From: Faecalibacterium sp. UBA1762
GTDB taxonomy: Bacteria > Bacillota > Clostridia > Oscillospirales > Ruminococcaceae
Direction: 5' to 3'
DNA length: 32,168 bases
Assembly: GCA_002314755.1 (NCBI GenBank)
Contig: DCHC01000036.1
Span: 79,780-111,947 of the forward strand
Within the stretch, counting starts at the first letter, position 1, and the number at the start of each line of letters is the position of its first letter. The position numbers and the translations under genes are program-made. Under the pieces are notes generated by a model that was given only the letters and a program-made list of their open reading frames with translations, was not told where the DNA came from and did no database searches. Of the stretch, positions 1 to 7,164 are shown one piece after another.

Positions 1-25
1 CGTGCTACCTTTACACAATTCCGCA
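1..25 (-). tRNA. Partial tRNA, probably tRNA-Gln (5' end only, cut by window edge)
   Basis: Read on the minus strand, bases 25 to 1 give the 5' acceptor strand and D-arm of a tRNA. They match the first 25 bases of the complete tRNA-Gln(CUG) at 25205-25278 with a single difference in the D-loop. The anticodon lies outside the window, so the Gln assignment rests on this match alone; a Gln(UUG) isoacceptor would be a natural guess. A consensus promoter for it lies at 66-94. Confidence 0.75.
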
Positions 26-65
26 TCAATGCTAAAGGGAACAAATCCCTCTACAACGCCTATTT

Positions 66-94
66 ATTATAAGCGATAAGGCAGGGCTTGTCAA
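66..94 (-). promoter_or_regulatory. Consensus sigma-A promoter for the partial tRNA
   Basis: On the minus strand there is TTGACA at 94-89 and TATAAT at 71-66, separated by exactly 17 bases. Transcription would start near 59, about 34 bases before the mature tRNA end at 25. The leader between them contains a small GGGA/TCCC hairpin. Confidence 0.85.
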
Positions 95-226
95 GCATTT
101 TTTGCAAAAAGTACCGGACTTTTTGTAGACTTTTTGCGGATTTTTTGGGCAGGGCTATTGCCCGGCGCGGTGCGGCTGTCAGAACATAATTTGCAAAAGC
201 TTTACAAAAAACAGAGAAAAAGCCGG

Positions 227-255
227 TTGCAATCCGAAACCGATTCTTTTATAAT
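227..255 (+). promoter_or_regulatory. Sigma-A promoter for the cell-wall glucosaminidase-like gene
   Basis: TTGCAA at 227-232 and TATAAT at 250-255 are separated by 17 bases. The promoter lies about 54 bases before the ATG at 309, which has an AGGAGG-type ribosome binding site at 292-297. Confidence 0.7.
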
Positions 256-308
256 ATATCTATCTGTTTCTGATAAAAAGCGGTCGAAAAAAGGAGGGAG
301 CTGGGAGG

Positions 309-2747
309 ATGAGTCGAAAATTCCCATGGAGAGTCTGTTTGGTTGGGGTGTTGTTACTGGCACTGCTGATCGCCAGTATCCCTTTTGCCGGGTTTCGTAC
401 CCGGGCGGTCAGCAGCTGGAGTGCCTATGAGCAAAGTCTGATCGCTGCAGGTTTTCCCGAAAGCTATGTGCCGTACCTGAACACGTTACATAACAAATAC
501 CCGAACTGGACCTTTACCCCATACCACACCGGTCTGAATTGGGCTTCGTCGGTGTCGGCAGAATGCTCCGGCGGGCGCAGTCTGGTGGTCAGCGCGGCTA
601 ACGAGGTGTTTAAAAGCAAAGCGGAGGGCTGTTACGATGCTTCCACCGGCGCCTACACCTTTGTGGAAAGCGGCTATGTGACGGCAAGCGAATTTGCCGT
701 ATCCTACTTTATGGACCCCCGTAATTTTTTGCGGGAGGAGTACATTCTGCAGTTTGAATCCCTGGTATACCATGCCTCAGATAATGAGTTGCAGGTCATT
801 CAGAACATTTTGTCCGGTACGGTGCTCACCGGAGATACCATATCTTATAAGACCAGCACCGGCGCTACCAATACCATTGACATCTCTTACGCCGAGGCAA
901 TTCTGCAGGCCGGTCAGACCTATGGGGTCAACCCGTTCTTTTTGGCGTCCAAGATAAGGGATGAGGTGGGCAGCGGCGGTCAGACCATCTCCGGCACGGT
1001 CGCCGGGTATGAGGGTTTGTACAATTTTTACAACATCTACGCCTACGGTTCCAACAGTATTGCGCAATCCCTTGCCTGGGCAGGCAGCGGGACTACTTAC
1101 TCCCGTCCCTGGACCACCCCGGTGCGCTCGATCTACGGTGGGGCGGAGTATATCGCCGAAGGCTATATCAACCGGGGGCAGACCACCAGCTATTTTCAGC
1201 GGTTCAATGTGGTCAGCAGCCCCTACTATAACCACCAATATATGACAGCCATCCGCGGTGCAGCTGAGGAGGCGCTGAACAGCTACAAGGCACTGAGCAG
1301 TACCGCACTGAGCGCTGCCCGTACCTTTGTCATTCCGGTATATGAAAATATGCCCCAATCCTCCGCAAAGCTGGCAGACAATATCGGTGTGACTGGTATT
1401 GTCAGCACCGGCGCGGCCAATGCCAGCGTCAATCTGCGCACCACCCCCACCACCAGCGCTTCCAATAAATCCGGTCAGGTGCTGGCAGAGGGGACGGCGG
1501 TCACCATCTTGGAACAGCTGCGCAGCTGCGGCACCGATTTTCTAAAGTATCCCTACTGGTATCATATCTCCTACAACGGGGGCGAAGGCTATGTCTGCGC
1601 CGATTATATCAATGTCAGCTACAGCCAGAATCCGGCTACGGCAGGCAGCGTACAAAGTCTGTCCCTGTCCCTGATACCCACTGACGCCACCGAGGTGCCG
1701 TCGGTCAGCAGTTCAGATTCCGCTGTGGCGGCGGTCAACGGCAACGGACAGATCGTCTGCCAGAACACCGGCCTTGCCTATATTACCGCAACGCTGAACA
1801 ACGGCGCCCGCGCCATCTACTGCCTACTGGTCGCCCCGGGTGAGGTCAGTCAGATTATCCCTGTGACCGAGCTTTCTTTGAACGCGGAAAGCCTGACCCT
1901 GTCGGCGGGGGAGACCTTCCAGCTGGCAGCGCAGATTTTCCCGCAGGACGCCACCGTGAAGACCCTGACCTGGGCAACCGATAACGAGTCGGTCGCCACC
2001 GTAGGCGCAGGCGGTACGGTACAGGGCGTGGGTGGCGGCAGCACCCTGATCCGGGCGACCAGTGCGGACGGCAATGTCTACGCGACCTGTACGGTCACGG
2101 TCAGCGCCCCTGTCATTGAGGAGCCGGATGATATTCCCACCGGTATTGTGGATCTGGATACCGATGTGGCCAGCCTGAAGCAGACTATCGCTTCTTTGAA
2201 GGAGGCCATTGCCGCAGCCGAGGCGCAGGACGCTTTAACTGACGGACTGCTATTGGGAGAGATACCTCAACAGGAGCAGACAGAGCTTGACCCGGATGCC
2301 TATCTGCCCGGTATGGAGAAGGACACCCGTAAAAAGGTTGCCGGAATCGGAACCACATCCTTTGCGGTGACGGTTCGGGATAAGAACGGCGATCCGGTCA
2401 ACGATGCCCAGCTGGTGCTGAAAAGCGCCTCGGATAAGACAGTCTCCACCGCCGAGCTGATCAGCGAAGGGCAGTATATTTTTGAGAGCATCCTAAGCGG
2501 CAGCTATACAGTGGAGATGACCGACGCCGCCGGTAATGTGCAGACCAGAACCATCGTACTGACAGGTGAAACCGAGCCGGAAGAGCTGGTGTTTACCCTG
2601 GGTGAAGCCAGGACCGGTCTGCAGGGCAGACTGGCTACGGTGCTTGCTCTTGCCGGTGTGGGGTTTGTGGTGCTGTCGCTGGTGGGCGTGGCAGTAGGCG
2701 ACGCCGTGCGCAAGGCAAAGCACAAAAAGCTCTACCGTAAAAAATAA
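309..2747 (+). CDS. Membrane-anchored glucosaminidase-like cell-wall protein with SH3 and Ig-like domains
   Basis: This 812-residue protein probably cleaves or remodels peptidoglycan outside the membrane. The N-terminus (about 7-27) is a signal peptide or signal anchor. Residues about 40-330 match the clostridial N-acetylglucosaminidase (GH73-like) type, including a region around Glu219 in the context KIRDEVGSGG that is the likely catalytic acid. Residues about 360-438 resemble a bacterial SH3 domain (VNLRTTP, YWYHISY, EGYVCADYI). About 519-598 is a BIG2-type Ig-like domain. About 618-640 is a short Ala/Glu-rich helix, and about 683-755 is a second beta-rich domain of the Cna-B or carboxypeptidase-regulatory type. 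A transmembrane segment at about 775-797 and a Lys/Arg tail anchor the C-terminus. The ATG at 309 follows strong SD sequences. It is probably monocistronic. The exact substrate bond is inferred from the family. Confidence 0.8.
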   Translation: MSRKFPWRVCLVGVLLLALLIASIPFAGFRTRAVSSWSAYEQSLIAAGFPESYVPYLNTLHNKYPNWTFTPYHTGLNWASSVSAECSGGRSLVVSAANEVFKSKAEGCYDASTGAYTFVESGYVTASEFAVSYFMDPRNFLREEYILQFESLVYHASDNELQVIQNILSGTVLTGDTISYKTSTGATNTIDISYAEAILQAGQTYGVNPFFLASKIRDEVGSGGQTISGTVAGYEGLYNFYNIYAYGSNSIAQSLAWAGSGTTYSRPWTTPVRSIYGGAEYIAEGYINRGQTTSYFQRFNVVSSPYYNHQYMTAIRGAAEEALNSYKALSSTALSAARTFVIPVYENMPQSSAKLADNIGVTGIVSTGAANASVNLRTTPTTSASNKSGQVLAEGTAVTILEQLRSCGTDFLKYPYWYHISYNGGEGYVCADYINVSYSQNPATAGSVQSLSLSLIPTDATEVPSVSSSDSAVAAVNGNGQIVCQNTGLAYITATLNNGARAIYCLLVAPGEVSQIIPVTELSLNAESLTLSAGETFQLAAQIFPQDATVKTLTWATDNESVATVGAGGTVQGVGGGSTLIRATSADGNVYATCTVTVSAPVIEEPDDIPTGIVDLDTDVASLKQTIASLKEAIAAAEAQDALTDGLLLGEIPQQEQTELDPDAYLPGMEKDTRKKVAGIGTTSFAVTVRDKNGDPVNDAQLVLKSASDKTVSTAELISEGQYIFESILSGSYTVEMTDAAGNVQTRTIVLTGETEPEELVFTLGEARTGLQGRLATVLALAGVGFVVLSLVGVAVGDAVRKAKHKKLYRKK

Positions 2748-2773
2748 CCGTATCAGCGTTTGACAGGAAACAG

Positions 2774-2832
2774 GATGGAGCACGGCAAAGTCCGGCTACC
2801 CGGACGGCACCGGTCGCTCCATCTTATGTTTT
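2774..2832 (+). terminator. Nested hairpin, likely terminator after the cell-wall gene
   Basis: An outer 8-bp stem (GATGGAGC 2774-2781 with GCTCCATC 2816-2823) encloses a perfect 6-bp hairpin (GTCCGG/CCGGAC, 2790-2805). A T-rich stretch ending near 2832 follows. It sits between the stop at 2747 and the next gene at 2889. Confidence 0.55.
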
Positions 2833-2888
2833 CTAAATAGAAAAGCCCTGTATAGCAGTGACTTCAGAAAGGAAAAGAGGATCTGACT

Positions 2889-4028
2889 GTGAACGAAAAA
2901 GAAGTATCAGAGCTGCGCCGCCGCTTTAAACCGGAAAAAAACAACATATCCAAAATCTGTGGGTGCTATGTCAACGAGCAAAAAGAGGTTATTGCCCTAT
3001 TTGACGAATCCCTGACCATGATGGATACGCAGGAGAGTGAAAAGTTTTTAAGCCTGCTGAAAAAAAGCCTGACCGGTGCCCTGGGTAAAAACCTGATTGA
3101 TATCACATTTGGTACCCGGCAGGTGATGGACAGTGACGAACACCGGCTTTTGCGCACCCTGTGGGAGAGCGGACTGAAGGATACCGGCGCGCTGGAGACT
3201 TTTTATCAGCGGGTGATCGAAAGCTGCGACCTGCCCGGTCAGTACCTTATCCTAATGGGGGCGGATATCTATGATGTGCCTTACCGCAGCGGCTTTGGCG
3301 AGGCGGTGGCGGATGCTTCCGACCAGACCTTCCGGTATTTTGTCTGCAGCATCTGTCCGGTAAAGGAGCAGCCCCCGGCGCTGTGCTACCAGCCCTCTAA
3401 AAACGAGTTTCACGCCGGTGAGCTGATGCACACCGTCGCCGCCCCGGAGCTGGGCTTTCTTTTTCCCGCCTTTGATGACCGGGCAACCAATATCTACAAC
3501 GCTTTGTACTACTGCAAGGATACCGCCACCTGTCATGACAGCTTTGTGGACAGAGTTTTCCACACCCCGCTGCCTATGCCTGCCGCAGTGCAAAACCAAA
3601 GCTTTCATGCCATGCTGGGGGAAACACTGGCAGAGGAGTGCAGTTTAGAGGTCATGCAGACGGTTCACGATCGCATTGCGGAGAATATTGCTCTGCACAA
3701 GGCGGAGAAAAACCCGGAAACCTTGACCGTATCCCGGGGCGAGGTCAGCCGTATGCTGGATGACTGCGGCGTGTCTCAAACCAAGCGTGCCGCCTTTGAG
3801 GAAGAATACGAAAAGCAGTTTGGTGCGGCAACAGACATCCCCGCGAAAAATCTGGTGGATACCGCAAGGTTTGAGCTGCGCACTCCCGATGTCGTCATAC
3901 AGGTCAACTCCCAGCGTCCGGACCTGGTGGAGACCCGTGTGCTGGATGGCACCCGATACATCCTGATTCGCGCCGAGGAGGGAGTCGAGGTCAACGGCGT
4001 CAATGTGGTCATATCCAAAGAAGAGTGA
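2889..4028 (+). CDS. DUF4317 family protein
   Basis: This 379-residue, probably cytoplasmic protein has no signal peptide or membrane segment. The N-terminus (MNEKEVSELRRRF, then ISKICGCYVNE) and overall length match the DUF4317 family that is widespread in Clostridia. The family has no established function that I know of. The start is GTG at 2889, with AGAGG at 2876-2880 and an 8-base spacing; no better ATG is available. A terminator follows at 4094-4131, so the gene is probably transcribed alone or from weak readthrough of the gene before it. The last 60 residues are rich in Val and charged residues and could form a small beta domain. Confidence 0.8.
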   Translation: MNEKEVSELRRRFKPEKNNISKICGCYVNEQKEVIALFDESLTMMDTQESEKFLSLLKKSLTGALGKNLIDITFGTRQVMDSDEHRLLRTLWESGLKDTGALETFYQRVIESCDLPGQYLILMGADIYDVPYRSGFGEAVADASDQTFRYFVCSICPVKEQPPALCYQPSKNEFHAGELMHTVAAPELGFLFPAFDDRATNIYNALYYCKDTATCHDSFVDRVFHTPLPMPAAVQNQSFHAMLGETLAEECSLEVMQTVHDRIAENIALHKAEKNPETLTVSRGEVSRMLDDCGVSQTKRAAFEEEYEKQFGAATDIPAKNLVDTARFELRTPDVVIQVNSQRPDLVETRVLDGTRYILIRAEEGVEVNGVNVVISKEE

Positions 4029-4093
4029 TACAGGCGGTTTTCTTATGTGCGATTTCGGCGATAGGCTTTCTGTCACTTGATACTGCAGATAAG

Positions 4094-4131
4094 GCGAGAT
4101 TTTCAGGTAAAAGGAAATCTCGTCTTTTTTT
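4094..4131 (+). terminator. Rho-independent terminator of the DUF4317 gene
   Basis: CGAGATTT at 4095-4102 pairs with AAATCTCG at 4115-4122, extended by one G-T pair. The T-run TCTTTTTTT follows at 4123-4131. Confidence 0.85.
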
Positions 4132-4429
4132 ACGCTTTGAAAACCGCAAGAAGAAAAGCGGGCGGAATAATTACTTGACTTTTGATGAATATTATTCACT
4201 GATAATGAATATTCAGAGCGACAGAGGGAAAAGATTCCGAAAAGACATTTTGTGTGAATATGCTGTCCGCACCGATTTTTCGACCTGCGTTTTTGTGAAA
4301 ACTTTGACAAGATAGAAAAACTTTTTGGCTGATATAGAATTTTTATCTATTTAATTGTTGTCACTTTTTGCTTATTCTAATAATTATCGTCAATACTGTC
4401 CGTTTGAAAAGAAATATTATAAAAAATAC
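4132..4429. other. A+T-rich intergenic region with paired palindromes
   Basis: I see no gene here. The stretch separates the DUF4317 terminator from the attenuator promoter. Notable are two imperfectly spaced palindromes: TGAAT-N3-ATTCA at 4186-4198 and the perfect TGAATATTCA at 4206-4215. They form direct repeats 20 bp apart and could be an operator. The rest is low-complexity A+T with several stop codons in every frame. Confidence 0.5.
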
Positions 4430-4458
4430 TTGACAAACATAAAATTGAAGTGTATATT
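4430..4458 (+). promoter_or_regulatory. Near-consensus sigma-A promoter of the acyl-CoA ligase/VOR operon leader
   Basis: TTGACA at 4430-4435, a 17-base spacer and TATATT at 4453-4458. Transcription should start at about 4464-4467, just ahead of the leader ORF ribosome binding site. This is the only strong promoter visible ahead of the operon. Confidence 0.85.
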
Positions 4459-4489
4459 TATTTAAAAATGAAACTGGAGGGAAAAGGGT

Positions 4490-4726
4490 ATGTACGCGAA
4501 AAGATTTGCCGGTGCTGTGCCTGACGCGACAAGCGCTGGGGCTTTTTCTGCGTGCGCTTCCGGTTTTGTGTCTGCTCGTTCTGCGCGTTTTGCTGCTATT
4601 GCTGCGGATACCGTAAAAGCGGTATCCGCTTTTATTTTGTCTATCCTTCGACTTCCTGATGTGATTATTATTAACACGATGATCATTTGTATGATGATTA
4701 TGATGATATGCAGCGTATCCCCCTGA
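4490..4726 (+). CDS. Leader peptide ORF with Ile/Met control-codon run (78 aa)
   Basis: The ORF starts at ATG 4490 with GGAGG at 4476-4480, at good spacing, about 25 bases after the predicted transcription start. The first 48 codons are strikingly Ala-rich (16 Ala) and overlap a terminator hairpin at 4604-4638. Codons 58-73 read VIIINTMIICMMIMMI, which is seven Ile and five Met in sixteen codons, just before the stop at 4724-4726. Such a run followed by competing hairpins is the hallmark of leader peptides that sense charged-tRNA supply by ribosome stalling. The product itself would have no function. An alternative is a real small hydrophobic peptide, or chance coding across an untranslated leader. 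The start, SD and stop position relative to the hairpins favour the leader-peptide reading. Confidence 0.65.
   Translation: MYAKRFAGAVPDATSAGAFSACASGFVSARSARFAAIAADTVKAVSAFILSILRLPDVIIINTMIICMMIMMICSVSP
4604..4638 (+). terminator. Strong intrinsic terminator inside the leader ORF (T1)
   Basis: The perfect 10-bp stem GCGGATACCG (4604-4613) with CGGTATCCGC (4620-4629) has a six-base loop. TTTTATTTT follows at 4630-4638. It lies within codons 39-50 of the leader ORF, so a closely following ribosome would block it. Without translation, transcription would end here. Confidence 0.75.
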
Positions 4727-4727
4727 A

Positions 4728-4788
4728 AAAAGGACATCAGATTTTCAAATAACGGTTGATCCGTTGAAATGATGAGCAGGTTCCTTTT
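4728..4788 (+). promoter_or_regulatory. Candidate antiterminator hairpin competing with T2
   Basis: AAAAGGA at 4728-4734 can pair with TCCTTTT at 4782-4788, which is part of the left arm and loop of the following terminator. Inside it, CATC (4735-4738), TTTC (4743-4746) and AACGG (4751-4755) pair with GATG, GAAA and CCGTT on the other side (4761-4774), with bulges on the 5' strand. The 5' arm begins two bases after the leader stop codon. A ribosome resting at the stop would cover it, while one stalled on the Ile/Met codons would leave it free. The pairing was found by eye. Confidence 0.5.
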
Positions 4789-4811
4789 GAAGGGACCTGT
4801 TTTTATTTTTT
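4777..4811 (+). terminator. Intrinsic terminator between leader ORF and structural genes (T2)
   Basis: CAGGTTCCTT at 4777-4786 pairs with AAGGGACCTG at 4790-4799 (one G-T pair, three-base loop). T-rich sequence runs to 4811. It lies 51 bases after the leader stop and 61 bases before the first structural gene, with no obvious promoter in between, so it must be read through for expression. Confidence 0.85.
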
Positions 4812-4830
4812 AACGGTTCAAATCTCTAAA

Positions 4831-4870
4831 GAAGGGAGCTTTCGCTCACGCGAAAGCCACGGTTCACGGA
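4831..4870 (+). promoter_or_regulatory. Hairpin between Shine-Dalgarno and start codon of the first ligase gene
   Basis: GAAGGGAG at 4831-4838 is the only good SD-like site, but it is 33 bases from the ATG at 4872. A perfect 8-bp hairpin with a 4-base loop (4838-4857) fills the gap and would bring the SD to about 14 bases from the ATG. No other start codon is available in frame after the stop at 4827-4829. ACGGTTCA occurs at 4813-4820 and again at 4859-4866. Confidence 0.5.
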
Positions 4871-4871
4871 T

Positions 4872-7139
4872 ATGTCAGATCTGGATAATGCACGGCTGCT
4901 GGATGTTGCGCTTCGTATTCGTACCATGCGGGAAATCTGCGGATTTTCAGAAGACGAAATGGCGACAAAAACCGAGGTGTCAGCGGAGAAATACCGCTTG
5001 TATGAATCGGGTAAAGAGGATTTTCCCTTTACCTTTATTCACAAGTGTTCTCTGGCATTCGGTGTAGGGATAACCGATTTGCTGGAGGGGCGCGCCGCGC
5101 ACCTTTCCTCCTATACCGTTACCAGAAAGGGCAACGGTCAGGAAACTGCTAAGGAAGACGGTATTGAGATCAAGAATCTGGCTCCGATGTTTCTGAAAAA
5201 GATTTCGGAACCGTATTACGTAAAATACGAGTATAAGCAGGAGCTTCAGAACAAGCCGATCCACACCGTTACCCACTCCGGTCAGGAATTTGACTATGTT
5301 CTGAAGGGAAGACTGAAAATTCAGGTCGGCGACAATATCGAATACCTGAGCGAGGGCGATAGTATCTACTATAACAGCTCGGCTCCTCACGGTATGATAG
5401 CGGTTGACGGCGATGACTGTCTGTTCCTGGCCTTGGTGCTCCCCGGCGAAAAGCAGCAGGAGGATCACATCCGCAATACCCTGATGCCCTCGTACAGTCA
5501 GAGAAAAGAGCCCGCGGTTACCTCCCGGTTTGTTGAAACCGAGGAAGACGGCAACGGCCTTTTGAAGTCGATCCGTTTTAAAGATGAGGACAGCTTTAAC
5601 TTTGCGTTTGATATTGTGGACGAACTGGGCCGCACAAAGCCGGATAAGCTTGCGATGATCCATATCTCGGACGACATGACCGAAAGACGGTTTACCTTCC
5701 GGGACATCAAGAGGGGCTCGGCACAGGCTGCAAACTACTTTAAAGCGTTGGGTATCAAGGCGGGTGATCGGGTGATGCTGGTTCTCAAACGCCGGTATCA
5801 GTTCTGGTTCGCCATTCTGGGACTTCACAAAATCGGTGCAATTGCCATACCTGCGACCGGTCAGCTGCAGGCAGAAGATTTCTTGTATCGGTTTAAGACT
5901 GCCGACGTGGGCTATATTCTCTGCACGGATGACCGGATTGCCCAGCAGGTCGAAATCGCCGAGCAGCAGTATGACAAGCCGCTTACCAAACTGTTTGTCG
6001 GCGGAGACAGACCCGGTTGGAAGAACTACGATGAGGAGTGCAAGCTTTTCAACGTCCATTTTTACAGAAATGCGCAGACCCCCTGCGGCAGCGACCCGAT
6101 GATCATGTTCTTTACTTCGGGAACGACCGGTTACCCCAAAATGGCGCTCCATTCTTATAAATATGCCCTTGGTCACTACATAACCGCGAAATATTGGCAC
6201 GGCGTCGGTCAGGACGGCCTGCACTTTACCATATCGGACACCGGATGGGGCAAAGCGCTGTGGGGCAAGCTTTACGGCCAGTGGCTCAGTGAGGGTGCGG
6301 TGTTCACCTACGATTTTGAGCGCTTCAATGCGGCAAAGATCCTGCCTATGTTTGCCAAGTATCAGATCAAAACCTTCTGCGCACCGCCGACCATGCTGCG
6401 AATGATGGTGCGGGAGGATCTGTCCGGATACGATTTCTCATCTGTCGTTCACATGACAACGGCAGGCGAGGCGCTGAACCCCGAGGTTTACAAGCTGTTC
6501 TTTGATGCCACCGGGTTGAGAATCTGCGAAGGGTTTGGGCAGACGGAGCTGACCCTTGCCATAGGGAACCTGATCGGGGACACGGTGAAGGTAGGCTCCA
6601 TGGGCAAGGCTTCACCGCTGTATGACATATCACTGATGAAGAGCGACGGAACCCCTGCCGACATCGGCGAAACCGGTGAAATTGTCGTCAAGACCTCTGA
6701 TCATATTCCCTGCGGTCTGTTCCTGGGTTACTACAATAATCCCGAGGCAACAGCCGAGGTTTGGCACGATGGTTATTATCACACCGGCGACCTTGCATGG
6801 AAGGACGAGGACGGCTTTTTCTGGTATGTCGGGCGGGTGGATGATGTGATCAAATCGTCCGGTTACAGAATCGGACCGTTTGAGATCGAAAATGTTATTA
6901 TGGAGCTGCCTTATGTACTGGAGTGCGGCGTGTCTGCCGCACCCGACCCGATCAGAGGGCAGGTGGTCAAGGCAAGCATCGTATTGGTTTCCGGCAAAGA
7001 GCCGTCAGAGGAGCTGAAAGCCGAGATTCAAAACCATGTAAAACAGAACACGGCACCGTATAAATACCCCCGCATTGTGGAATTCAGAGATAGCCTTCCC
7101 AAGACGATCAGCGGAAAAATCATCCGAAATCAGCTGTGA
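4872..7139 (+). CDS. XRE-cupin-AMP-binding acyl-CoA ligase fusion, copy 1
   Basis: This 755-residue cytoplasmic protein combines three parts. Residues about 8-72 are an XRE-type helix-turn-helix (RIRTMREICGFSEDEMA, then YRLYESGKEDF). About 105-195 is a cupin sensor domain (HSGQEFDYVLKGRLKI, GDSIYYNSSAPHGM). About 245-755 is an AMP-forming acyl-CoA synthetase. The ligase has the P-loop TSGTTGYPK at about 415-423, YHTGDLAW, the hinge region GRVDDVIKSSGYRIGP and the catalytic-lysine motif PKTISGKIIR at the end. It resembles the medium-chain/acetyl-CoA synthetase (ACSM) type, activating a carboxylic acid with ATP and CoA. The substrate is unknown; a short branched or aryl acid fits the VOR genes downstream. 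The N-terminus aligns with copy 2, supporting the start. Ordinary ligases lack the XRE-cupin part, which normally belongs to small transcription regulators. Confidence 0.85.
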   Translation: MSDLDNARLLDVALRIRTMREICGFSEDEMATKTEVSAEKYRLYESGKEDFPFTFIHKCSLAFGVGITDLLEGRAAHLSSYTVTRKGNGQETAKEDGIEIKNLAPMFLKKISEPYYVKYEYKQELQNKPIHTVTHSGQEFDYVLKGRLKIQVGDNIEYLSEGDSIYYNSSAPHGMIAVDGDDCLFLALVLPGEKQQEDHIRNTLMPSYSQRKEPAVTSRFVETEEDGNGLLKSIRFKDEDSFNFAFDIVDELGRTKPDKLAMIHISDDMTERRFTFRDIKRGSAQAANYFKALGIKAGDRVMLVLKRRYQFWFAILGLHKIGAIAIPATGQLQAEDFLYRFKTADVGYILCTDDRIAQQVEIAEQQYDKPLTKLFVGGDRPGWKNYDEECKLFNVHFYRNAQTPCGSDPMIMFFTSGTTGYPKMALHSYKYALGHYITAKYWHGVGQDGLHFTISDTGWGKALWGKLYGQWLSEGAVFTYDFERFNAAKILPMFAKYQIKTFCAPPTMLRMMVREDLSGYDFSSVVHMTTAGEALNPEVYKLFFDATGLRICEGFGQTELTLAIGNLIGDTVKVGSMGKASPLYDISLMKSDGTPADIGETGEIVVKTSDHIPCGLFLGYYNNPEATAEVWHDGYYHTGDLAWKDEDGFFWYVGRVDDVIKSSGYRIGPFEIENVIMELPYVLECGVSAAPDPIRGQVVKASIVLVSGKEPSEELKAEIQNHVKQNTAPYKYPRIVEFRDSLPKTISGKIIRNQL

Positions 7140-7164
7140 TTTTGCTTGAAAGGAGCGTATCAGA

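Noticed and set aside
4462..4737. Minus-strand ORF with a long run of isoleucines opposite the leader
   Set aside because: It is the mirror of the ATT/ATG repeat of the leader ORF; no SD, and the strong promoter reads the other strand.
4728..4811. T-box riboswitch as explanation for the leader of the ligase operon
   Set aside because: No AGGGTGGAACCGCG-like T-box sequence and no specifier-loop stem I L-type structure could be found; the control-codon ORF explains the region better.
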